Below, piece after piece: positions 16,641-23,960 of a stretch of 25,154 nucleotides of DNA. The notes under the pieces were generated by a model. That model made no database searches. It was not told the DNA's origin and saw only the letters and a program-made list of their open reading frames with translations. How positions within the stretch are numbered: the first letter of the stretch is position 1; each line of letters begins with the position of its first letter. A program made the translations under genes and the position numbers. The stretch comes from Chara braunii (Eukaryota; Streptophyta; Charophyceae; Charales; Characeae). The stretch spans positions 4,320,876 to 4,346,029 of the forward strand of contig BFEA01000020.1 of NCBI GenBank assembly GCA_003427395.1. Direction: 5' to 3'.

Positions 16641-17180
16641 AGCACCTAGACTACCCTATCAACTACTGACGCAACCAGGTACTCTTCAGCAGCAGCCTGA
16701 TGTGCATGAAGACTCTGCCCACGCAGAACTCCTCCACAGGTAAGTACCCTGCACCACTCTCTGCCTTGTGTTATCCCTTCCACAAGCACCTCACCTCTGC
16801 CCAAGGACCACCGCCATGCCCCACTGGCTTCCAGTGCGAGCAGCCTGGCTATGGCTGCCGCACATTGGCTGCACGCAGCAGTTCTGAACCCCAGCGCCTG
16901 TGCTTGCACTCACTCCAGCCAGGATCTGTCTCAGCGGTATGCGCTGAAGCAGCACTGCTGCACAGGAGCCAGCCAGAATGTGTTTTCTGGCTGAGGCTGC
17001 CTCTTTCCTATATGGAAGTGGCTGGCTGGCGTGGGCCTGGTTGGACTGGATGTGCCCTGTCCCAGTAGCTGCGCCCCAGGGCCCTTGCAGAATGTGCCTG
17101 AGGCTCAACCGCAAGGGTCCTAGGCGTATGGCGTGGAACCGATGCAATGCCCCGCCAACATGTCAGGCCTGTTCTGGGTT
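16641..17180. other. Unassigned GC-rich DNA with donor-like site
   Basis: Open frames exist on both strands (for example 16791-17147 minus and 16700-17068 plus), but none resembles a known protein and their overlap suggests they come from composition. The word CCACAGGTAAGTACCC at about 16735-16750 recurs nearly exactly near 23943. GGCTATGGC occurs near 16850. Confidence 0.4.
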
Positions 17181-18776
17181 ATGAACAAGGATTGGAGCCC
17201 GATAACAAGCAGGAGAACACAGGGGAGAGGTGGTTCCCCAAATCATGGCCGGACGCCCCTTCCCTACGGACTACCCAATTTCAAATCTGGAAGATTTGAA
17301 ACAGGGGAGAGGTACTTCCCCTGCATGGAAATAATGCCCAAGAAGATGCACAAGCCCATATCTAAAGAGGAGGTGCTCAGGCAACCTGTCTTTGGAAGCC
17401 CCTGGTTCACGGACAACAGCAATCACCCGTGGACAGTCTCTTACAGAGGTAATCGATGGCTCTCTTGGATCAAGCACGGAAATCTGGAGAGTGAGGGACA
17501 TTTGGGATGAGAAGAAGCAGAATTGGATGGAAGAAAAAGACCTGAAAGTCTAAGGCTGCCACCACAGGGACGAAAAACTCCAGAAGATCATACAAAGCAT
17601 CCCGGACAGTTGGGAAGAACTGCTCAAGGAAGACTTCATGTCGAAACGGGGAGAATATTGGGGCGTCTCAATCCAGGATTCGACCCCAGAAAAGGCCTCT
17701 CCCACTGACCGTCAACATCAGGACCGCTGGCGGTCTTCCCCTCCTTTCCTATCCAGATGGCCAAACCAGATGGTCTGCTTATCCAAAACATCGATCCAGA
17801 AAGAGTTGCCCTGAACTCTTTCACGCTCCGCAAGGTGAGAGTGTTGGGAATGTGTCCAAAACATCTATTCCAAATTGGAACAGCAGTCCAAGATCTAGAA
17901 TTTGACCCTCTAGAATGGGCATGGCTCCCAGAGAAGAGCAGAGCCAGCAAACCACCAATTCCAATCTTGGAATACACAGTCAAACTGGGGTACGAGATTC
18001 TTCTAAAGACGAAGGGCCCAGTACCAGCTATCAAGGAAAGATGGAACAAGCTAATCGTCACTGAATCAGGCCAGATCTCAAACATTCCGCGGAAAAAATA
18101 TAAAACAATAAGACCAGTTAAAATCAGAAGCATGCAGTGGCTCAGAACATATGCCTCCCTACCGGTAAATCAATGGCTGCATGCTAGAACTCAGAAGAAA
18201 GAAAAACGATCCGAACAGCTCCGATATCTGCATCATATGCTTAGACCAGGAACAAGAAATGATACATTGCCTAATTAATTGTGAAGAAGCCATAGAGTAT
18301 CGGGCAAGAGAAACAGGACTATGGGACAGCCTTTTCTCCTCTCCCTTCCCCCAGAACACCCTATCCACAACTGCTCCTCTTGACTAATTTACCCCCTAGC
18401 CTCAGCACATCCGAAAAGATCTGTTATGGGATGATTCACAAGGTCACGCTGTGGGCCATATGGAAGGAAAGCTGCACCAGAACTTTGGGAAGGTACCAAG
18501 AACCCAAGGGAGAAGGTTTGGGCCGCTACCGAAGGGATGATCAAATCAGAGATCCTTTGCCATTGGAAGAAAATCAAACTCTGGGTGCAGAATTGCACAG
18601 AACCAGAACGGGTGGTACTCACAAAATTCAAGCGGGTATGGTTGGCAGAAGGCAAAGTTGATGGGCTGAATGGGCTAAACCTAAGGTGGAAGGACTGGCA
18701 ACTCCAACACATCAACAGCTCAGTGAGTTACCCAGGCACAGGAGGGTCCAACCCCTTTCTGGGCATCGAGGGGTAA
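17180..18776 (+). pseudogene. LINE ORF2 C-terminal fragment with zf-RVT zinc finger
   Basis: Decayed C-terminal third of ORF2 spread over all three frames. Segments in order: KKMHKPISKEEVLRQPVFGS (frame of 17133-17510), a second frame from about 17470 (IWRVRDIWDEKKQNW) with a TAA near 17550, LEFDPLEWAWLPEKSRASK and IRPVKIRSMQWLRTYASLPV (17757-18180), then after a frameshift near 18190 the zinc finger DICIICLDQEQEMIHCLINC (Cys codons 18229, 18238; His 18265; last Cys 18280), then HKVTLWAIWKE in a further frame. The counterparts in the first LINE are SREEVLRQPLFGNP, VDPAEWGWYVPGRSG, IRPARISSLQWL and STLWVIWKA. At least four frame changes and one stop make it non-functional. Confidence 0.85.
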
Positions 18777-19148
18777 CCTGGAAGGCCATGCAACAGGCGA
18801 CCGCTGCCGAACATACAGGGGAACTTTGAGGTATCAAAGAAGACAGGAGAGAATGTGTATCGGGATTCAATAAGACTGAAGGCGACGCCAGATCTGCTTG
18901 CCCTTTCTTTTAGAAGTCTTGTTTTGGAAGCTGAGCTGACAGCTGTGGTGTAGCATGGCTGAGATGATTTCTAGGAGGAAGGCAAGCTGATAGTCAATCT
19001 TCCATGAGAATGGAGTAATCACTGCTGCTCAAAGGTCCTCCGGCCAGACATAAGGAAGCGTGTGTGCGTGATCTTGTTGTAATCTTCATGACTTGCCGGG
19101 GGAAAACGAACCAAACTGACGCTCCCCAGAATGGATATGGAGTCAGAA

Positions 19149-19150
<2 letters not shown>
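18777..19150 (+). other. 3' UTR of the second LINE
   Basis: Non-coding. From about 18965 it aligns with the 3' end of the first LINE (GGCAAGCTGA, CAGTC/AGTCAATC, GGAGTAATCA, GGCCAGACA, GGAAGCGTG, CTCCCCAGAATGGA). The 18777-18960 part is only weakly similar to it. Confidence 0.75.

Positions 19151-19199
<49 letters not shown>
19151..19199 (+). repeat. T49 homopolymer inside the LINE 3' terminus
   Basis: Forty-nine T residues lie between GGAGTCAGAACC and AAGGACC. In the first LINE these two words are separated only by about three bases (ATA). T-rich, not A-rich, on the sense strand is the reverse of a LINE tail. Confidence 0.9.
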
Positions 19200-19202
<3 letters not shown>

Positions 19203-19207
19203 GACCA

Positions 19208-19737
19208 TTAGGTGAGTTGTTGTGTATGGGACGCTGTGTCTCTGTTTGTGTCGTGGTGGTGGCAGAATTCACGTTGTGGCTCCCAGGCCCTTGATGGTGG
19301 GTGGCATGAACCTGCAATCTGCAGGGTTTTCTAAATTTCCACTCTGATCATTGCTGTATTCCTGGGCATCTGTGTTGATGCTATTATCCCGCTTGACTTC
19401 CGGCATGACTTGCTGTGTTGCTGTGTGCCTGCCTGCCCGCTGCCGTCCTCCCTGCTCTTTTCCTTTTCTACCTCTCTTTTCACTCTTTCCTCGCTGTGCT
19501 ATTTGTTCAACTTGTTCCCATTGCCCAAACTCCTCAACTCGTTTCTCTGTTGCAAGTATCCTGCCACAACTGCTGCGCGCATGAAGCGCACACAAAGCGT
19601 CCCCATCGATCCTCAGAAGAGGAGTTTCTCTACCAACGGCTGCTTCCTTTAGATTCCCTTGGTTTTAGAATACATACAACCAAAGCACTGAAGTGACTAA
19701 ACCTTAGATGCCAAAAACTCAATGCTGCATCACTGCT
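19208..19737. other. Unassigned DNA upstream of the AHI1-like exons
   Basis: Overlapping frames on both strands (19269-19595 minus, 19351-19696 plus) show no recognisable domain. If the AHI1-like exon at 19921 is internal, this stretch is intron. I looked for the preceding WD40 exon here and did not find it. Confidence 0.4.
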
Positions 19738-19850
19738 GCTACCGTCTTCACCCGAATAGAACACCCGGTCATTATCGCTGTATGTAGACTGAAAATTGCA
19801 CCAAATACGGCTATTATGACCAGGCGTTCTATTCGGGTGAAGATGGTAGC
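19738..19850. other. Long hairpin, miRNA-precursor-like
   Basis: The arms are 19738-19783 and 19805-19850 (46 nt each, about 40 paired, 6 scattered mismatches, no indels), with a 21-nt loop. Arm size and near-perfect pairing fit a plant/algal miRNA precursor or a tiny foldback MITE. It lies about 70 nt before an exon of the AHI1-like gene. Either strand could be the transcribed one; no expression data are available. Confidence 0.65.
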
Positions 19851-19887
19851 GTACAGATAGATATAGATGAAGCACCTGACTAGCCAT

Positions 19888-19915
19888 GATGATGATGATG
19901 ATGATAATGATGATG
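19888..19915 (+). repeat. (ATG)n microsatellite next to a splice acceptor
   Basis: About nine ATG/AT(A)ATG units end in TGATGTGCAG, the acceptor of the following exon. The repeat occupies the place of the usual pyrimidine tract. Confidence 0.85.
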
Positions 19916-19920
19916 TGCAG

Positions 19921-20185
19921 GTCATCATGATCTTGTTTATGACCTGTCATGGTGGGAAGATGACACAGCCATTGTTTCGGCCTCATCGGACTTCACAGTG
20001 AAGCTGTGGGAGGTGGCGCTGTCATCATTACTAGCCAACCACCATCCCAATCCGGCATCGGCGGATGCGACGGCAGAGCGCAGCTCACTGCTGGCAAACG
20101 TTCCAACGCACGGTCCAGATCTCATCTTCCAGCACCCCTGCTTTGTCTATGCAGCTGCATTTCATCCGACAGCACAATCGCCGAG
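19921..20185 (+). CDS. AHI1-like: Jouberin/AHI1-like WD40 protein, internal exon 1 of 2 seen
   Basis: A 265-nt exon with AG acceptor (19919-19920) and GT donor (20186). It starts with two bases of a split codon and ends in AG of another. It encodes HHDLVYDLSWWEDD, then TAIVSASSDFTVKLWEV (end of a WD40 blade), a Ser/Ala/Asn-rich linker, and QHPCFVYAAAFHP. The pattern LVYDLSW..DD, SSSD.T...W and HPxFVYxAxFHP is characteristic of Jouberin (AHI1), a scaffold of the ciliary transition zone. The Ser/Ala linker between blades is longer than I expect for animal AHI1. Joined to the exon at 20869 it gives an unbroken frame, so these exons look functional. Upstream exons were not found in the window. 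Confidence 0.75.
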
Positions 20186-20868
20186 GTAATGTCATGCATA
20201 TAATAACAATACATATGTGTTTATGTAACATGAACTTATTAAGTATAGGCTGGGTCCAAAATATATTTATTACTGTAATTTACCATCTATATGAATTTAT
20301 GAACTACGCAAAGCATACATACAATGTCACACATACGTTTTGCTGAAAAATCTACTCAAGAGTGAAGTCCATAAAGATGCAGCGACGCATTGTTATTGTC
20401 AGATTTCCAGGGTCTCATCAGATGGATGGACCACAACAGTCAAGGCAGCATGAATCTGCTGCCTGTGCGAGCATTAATGGACATGTGATGGCAGTAAACT
20501 GAGTAAAGCAATTTTGTATAATATAAACCACGTCGTCTCTTATTCAACTGTGGAAGTCGGAACCTTTTTTTTTTTTTTACCCAATCAGATTTGGTCGTCT
20601 GATTGTGAAGAAGATCTATTATCAGATTTTAGTTTCCGAAGTAAAAGCCAAGGGAATTCGCCAGAGGCATTCGTAGAGATTTGCGATCTCCACAAGTGAT
20701 GATGACGGTGGCGACGATGATGATGATGACAACAATGATGATGACGATGATGACGATGATGACGATGATGACGATGATGACGATGATGATGATGCCGATG
20801 GATATGGATGAAGAAATTTAACCCGTCGTTTGGGTTTGCTCTCGCATTGTACTTGGGGGAGTCTTCAG
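20186..20868 (+). other. Intron of the AHI1-like gene
   Basis: 683 nt with GT (20186) and AG (20867-20868). It contains a T14 tract at 20565-20578 preceded by GGAAGTCGGAACC, and a long GATGAC/GATGAT microsatellite. A short open stretch around 20590-20695 (EEDLLSDFSFRSKSQGN) could be an optional exon, but skipping it gives a clean match to AHI1, so I leave it out. Confidence 0.7.
20697..20803 (+). repeat. (GATGAC/GATGAT)n microsatellite
   Basis: About 35 trinucleotide units, with a regular GATGACGAT period in the second half. It lies in the intron of the AHI1-like gene. Minus-strand frames of poly-His/Arg across it are artefacts of the repeat. Confidence 0.92.
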
Positions 20869-20986
20869 GCTGCTGGTAACAGGGGCATATGATAAAGCAA
20901 TAAGGGTATGGAACAGGGACACAGCGGAGCAGTTGCGTGAAGTCCGAGTTCACAAGGGATACGTAAATGCAATAGTGTTTGACAAG
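20869..20986 (+). CDS. AHI1-like: Jouberin/AHI1-like WD40 protein, internal exon 2 of 2 seen
   Basis: A 118-nt exon after CAG (20866-20868). Its first G completes an Arg codon (AG|G) from the preceding exon, followed by LLVTGAYDKAIRVWNRDTAE and QLREVRVHKGYVNAIVFDK. This is the next WD40 blade; animal AHI1 has the same order, with a VTGxYDxxIRxW block, then VHKxxxNxxxFD. The donor used is AAG|GTGACA at 20987, phase 0. The catalogue of blades is incomplete: the following exons must lie further right, beyond the repeat-rich DNA, or outside the window. In the cell the protein would act at the base of cilia. The assignment is by motif order only. Confidence 0.75.
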
Positions 20987-21510
20987 GTGACAAAATGCAC
21001 CGCAGCGGTGCAGCTGACCCCTTTCCATCATCCTCCTTCCCCTTAACCTTCCCACCCTGTTCGCTCTCTCTCCCCTTCAAGCTGCTATTACCAACACCCT
21101 CTTTCAACCAAATCCCTATGGGGGTCAGCTCCACTTTCACTAATGGGGATTTTATCCTCCCACTTCACCTCAACCTGTCCGCTCTCACTCCCCTTCGCTA
21201 TGGTTGGTATCCTCTTTTTCAGCTGCCAAAGCACTACAGGGGTCATCTCCCCCAGTTACCCCTCCTACCCTTCCATCACCCAGCCGCTGTTGTTGGCACC
21301 CTCTTTCAGCAAAGCATTACAAGGTCATCTCCTCCTTCGCTATGGTGCTTCCGAAGCTGCACAGTGGCATTTCACTTTGTTTGCTGACCCGAATGAATGC
21401 TGGGTCAACTGCCCGTCTGGTGTGCATAACAAAGAAGAAGAATGCCTATTCACCGAACAACATACCTGCTTTCACCAGATGTAGATCAGGAACTCGCGGT
21501 TACTCCAGCC
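20987..21510 (+). other. Non-coding DNA, probably AHI1-like intron, with a degenerate triple repeat
   Basis: Three related segments start near 21084, 21197 and 21286. Each runs roughly GCTATGGTTGG(C/T)A(C/T)CCTCTTTCAGC.AAAGCA.TACAGGGGTCATCTCC. The + strand is pyrimidine-rich. The open frames here (20995-21563) follow from composition. Confidence 0.5.
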
Positions 21511-21532
21511 TTTTTTTTTTTTTTTTTTTTTT
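21511..21532 (-). repeat. T22 tract (A22 on the minus strand) flanked by an 8-bp direct repeat
   Basis: ACTCCAGC occurs immediately before (about 21502-21509) and after (about 21535-21542) the tract. On the minus strand this reads GCTGGAGT-CC-A22-G-GCTGGAGT. It could be the poly(A) tail of the U2-like sequence to the right, or a minimal retroposed tail with its own target-site duplication. Confidence 0.7.
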
Positions 21533-21558
21533 GGACTCCAGCTTTTTAAAAGTTTTTT

Positions 21559-21970
21559 GCTAGGCTGGTCCCCCGGCGGCCCGGGCCGGGCAGGGTCCGG
21601 GCAGGGTCCCGGGCAGCCCCAGCGCATAATATTAAAAGATTAAAAAATCAAAAAAATTGAAAAATTCTGGAATGGTGTCAAATTGCAGTACAAGCAACTT
21701 TTGGCTGAGGGTCCCCTCGGAATTCCTTTTTAACCCCTCTAGTCACTGTTTAGAGTAACTTTACACCCCCCAAACACCCCTGGGTGACCCACCACCGAAA
21801 TGAAAGGTAAGGCCGGATTCTGACTGCTCAGGCCGAGCGAGTCCTGCCTGAAGTCAGTTTCTTTTTTGGGGGGATCCTTCCCTCTTTTTTGACCTGCCTG
21901 GTTTTGCCGGCCGATCCCCCCCGGCCCAGCTGGCCCGAGCATGCCTGGCCGGGTGACGGCCCAGCCTAGG
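21559..21970. mobile_element. 412-bp inverted-repeat element, non-coding, MITE-like
   Basis: The left end reads GCTAGGCTGG and the right end, read inward, CCTAGGCTGG (9 of 10 matching). Looser GC-rich similarity continues inward (CCCGGC.GGCCCGGGCC against CCCGGCCAGGC). TTTTTT directly flanks both sides (21553-21558 and 21971-21976), consistent with a target-site duplication, although homopolymers are weak evidence. The interior has a triple GGGCAGGGTCC-type repeat (21588-21615) and no transposase. It lies within the A-rich part of a U2-like sequence. Confidence 0.55.
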
Positions 21971-21976
21971 TTTTTT

Positions 21977-22086
21977 ATCTTTTTTTTTTTAATGTGACCT
22001 GATGGACCACAGATCAGACATTTCTAACTTATCAGAACTGAAACAGATATTACACTTGATCTTCGCCAGAAGGCCAAGAAAGACGT
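21977..22086 (-). ncRNA. U2 snRNA-like sequence, probably a pseudogene or divergent variant
   Basis: On the minus strand from 22086: CTTTCTTGGCCTTCTGGCGA and AGATCAAGTGTAATATCTGTT match the 5' third of U2 (CUCGGCCUUUUGGCUAAGAUCAAGUGUAGUAUCUGUU). A GUGGUCC-AUCA-GGUCAC stem-loop follows in the position of the plant-type IIb hairpin. The branch-site pairing element reads GUAAUA (22048-22053), not GUAGUA. The segment between them has an insertion relative to normal U2. Where a U-rich Sm site is expected, the strand is A-rich. No USE/TATA snRNA promoter was recognised upstream. These points favour a retroposed or decayed copy. The U2 3' half is absent or replaced by the inverted-repeat element. 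Confidence 0.75.
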
Positions 22087-22184
22087 CAGGGGCTTCAGCT
22101 TACCAAATTTGCACGCATCTACCTTACAATTCTTCTTTCATTTCATGCAATTGATTCATCCCAGGCCGATGTTGAAGACCAAAG

Positions 22185-22457
22185 AACAGCAATTTCGTCA
22201 AAATGGACATATACAGTGATATACTTCATTTTTTGAACGAAATTGAAAACTCATAAACTGGCCCGATTTAGGTCGATATTTTCAGCTCCTGAGGGTACGA
22301 CGTTCTGAGAACGTCGTACCCCCTCGAGTCCAGTGAAGTCCAGATACATCCAAGGGGTCCGGTGTCCCTCAAGAGCTTGAAATTTCCAACTAAGTCGGGC
22401 CAATTTTTCAATTTCGTTCAAAAAATAAAATATGTCCGTTTTGACGAAATTGCTGTT
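22185..22457. repeat. 273-bp foldback element with central palindrome
   Basis: The left arm, from AACAGCAATTTCGTCAAAA at 22185 through GAACGAAATTGAAAA, TGGCCCGA and CTCCTGAGG, is matched in reverse complement by the right arm ending GACGAAATTGCTGTT at 22457. Each arm is about 100 nt and well conserved. A perfect 29-nt palindrome lies at 22293-22321 (14-bp arms GGGTACGACGTTCT and AGAACGTCGTACCC around one G), off centre. AAAG flanks both ends (22181-22184 and 22458-22461), a possible 4-bp duplication. No coding content. Confidence 0.85.
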
Positions 22458-22529
22458 AAAGTTGCAGTCCGTTTATGCAGAATGGCCACATCCCTCAAGC
22501 TTGCCTACTTGAGGGAAGCCCTAAAGTCG

Positions 22530-22802
22530 CTAAATGACTCCCTTAAGTCCAGATTCCAGGTGTGAGTGCCTCTCACTGTCCCCTCTCGCAAATTGCCGCA
22601 CGAAGGTTCTTGAAGTGTCTCGCCACCCAATCTCACACTCAATCAACCTGGCGGGGGTCTCATGCCGACCCTGCACGATCCAGCCAGGTGGGGGCAGCTT
22701 CCCCATGCCATGCCGCCTCACTTTCCACTAACGAACCAGCCCTAAACTAAACGCTTGCTAGGGTTGGGAAGCAAAGTCAACTCTTGCCAGCAAGTAGAAT
22801 CC
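22530..22802 (-). other. Internal leader region of an LTR retrotransposon
   Basis: This lies just inside the primer-binding site, so it should be leader or the start of gag. A 63-codon minus-strand frame (22530-22721) is open but shows no gag motif that I know. How far the element extends to the left is not visible. Confidence 0.4.
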
Positions 22803-22814
22803 GCTCCGATACCA
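22803..22814 (-). other. Primer-binding site of an LTR retrotransposon (tRNA-iMet type)
   Basis: The minus strand reads TGGTATCGGAGC, 11 of 12 identical to the common plant PBS TGGTATCAGAGC. It is followed on the right, one base away, by an LTR edge. On the + strand this is the familiar GATACCA-A-TGTTAGGATCC junction. Confidence 0.78.
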
Positions 22815-22815
22815 A

Positions 22816-23140
22816 TGTTAGGATCCTGGCCAATTTTGAAGTGCAAATTCACAAGAAAGTACAATGACGTCCAATAGCAAAAGAAAGGAATGAACTTGAG
22901 AGGAGAGAGAGGGAAAGTAGAAGAAGAAAGAAAGATGAAGAAGAAGAAGAAAGAAAGAAGGAAGAAGAAGAAGAAGAAGATGTACACCAGCAAAAGACCA
23001 ATGATAATTCCCCCTCCTTCGCCAACCAACTCCTCCTGCTTATCTCCTCCTCTCTCGGTCAAACAATAAGTAATAATAATGATGATGAATGGCTGAATCA
23101 GAATCGATGTCTGAATCCCTCTTCTACAGCCAGCACAACA
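22816..23140 (-). mobile_element. LTR (3' edge of a 5' LTR), right limit unknown
   Basis: On the minus strand the LTR ends in GGATCCTAACA just before the PBS. I could not find its other edge, so the right limit given is arbitrary. Within it are a GAA/GAAA-rich microsatellite (22917-22981) and a short TAATAATAATGATGATG run near 23071. Confidence 0.5.
22917..22981. repeat. (GAA)n microsatellite
   Basis: A purine-only stretch of AGAAGAAG and AAGAAAG units on the + strand. The Phe-rich minus-strand frame through it (22742-23242) is an artefact of the repeat. Confidence 0.9.
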
Positions 23141-23960
23141 AGAGGTCCACCATAGCCATGGCCGCCCTCTCTCTTCTTCATCCAGACCTAGGCTATGGCG
23201 GACTACTAAGGGCCTTGCCCTGACGTGCAAGCAACAGCGCAAAGCAGCTATGGCCTCTTTCTCTCAGGCCGCAATGCCTGACTCTGCCTCGAAGCTTCTT
23301 GATGCAGTGCCACCCCAACTGGGGCCTTCCAGATGCAGCGTCTACCAAGGTGATGAATATGGCGTCCACCATAGCCAGGTAAGTACCCCACAAATGGTTA
23401 ACAGGTACCCTCACTTTTCACCCCTAGGGTAACCTTCACCAACATGAATCCCCTTCTTCCTCCTCTGCCTACCCGAGCTCCTCCACCATAGCCAAGGTGA
23501 GAGCTGGGCGTTCCTCTCCCCACAGCGCTGCACACCAGCGCTCCTCCAGGCGCTCCAGCAGTGCGACTCCCAAACTTGCACGCAGCAAATGAGGAGGAGC
23601 ACTGCACTCCTCGTGGAGATATAGCCGCCAACCTGCCTCTTGGGCAGTGACTTCCAGGCCGCGCGGCCTCCAAGCAACCGGTACCTCCTTCCTTTCGGAG
23701 GGAAACATCATTGCAGGCTATCGTCCGCACAGGCCCTAGACTCAGACTTCTTGGACTGGTACTCGCCGAGACCTAGCCTTCCGCCACTGGGCCTGTAAAA
23801 ATGCTATTTATTTGTCTTCTTCTGCTTATCCTACTGCTACTTGAGTACTACTGGTACCGACACTACGCTACTTGAGTGTGCCTTAAGCTACCCTTTGGCC
23901 ACTCGAGTGTTTTTGGCCTGCTGCAACCGTCAAAGTCACGGCCACAGGTAAGTACCCGCC
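23141..23960. other. Unassigned GC-rich DNA with modular repeats and donor words
   Basis: The 13-mer TCCACCATAGCCA occurs three times (23146-23158, 23365-23377, 23482-23494). Perfect donor words CAGGTAAGT lie at 23376-23384 and 23945-23953, each continuing as CAGGTAAGTACC. Overlapping frames on both strands (23193-23730) show no known domain. It may be part of the LTR element's leader or a separate repeat family. Confidence 0.45.

Larger units (their letters stand above)
17180..19207 (+). mobile_element. Second LINE copy, 5'-truncated
   Basis: Homology to the large LINE starts late in ORF2 (near the SKEEVLRQPVFGSPWF block) and runs through the zinc finger, the C-terminus and the 3' UTR to the conserved AAGGACC end. 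Truncation at the 5' side is normal for LINE insertions. It differs strongly in sequence from the first copy, so it is a separate subfamily. No clear target-site duplication was found, and the 5' limit is approximate. It lies in the same orientation just upstream of the AHI1-like exons, possibly inside an intron of that gene. Confidence 0.82.

Noticed and set aside
20590-20699. Extra AHI1-like exon in the 683-bp intron
   Set aside because: Joining 20185 directly to 20869 gives a clean codon and matches the AHI1 order; including this part would add residues with no counterpart.
20585-21055. 156-codon minus-strand frame rich in His/Arg
   Set aside because: It is the translation of the GATGAC microsatellite and lies antisense to an AHI1-like exon.
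22742-23242. 166-codon minus-strand frame with a Phe/Ile-rich middle
   Set aside because: The middle is the GAA repeat read in antisense; the frame also crosses the LTR edge and PBS.
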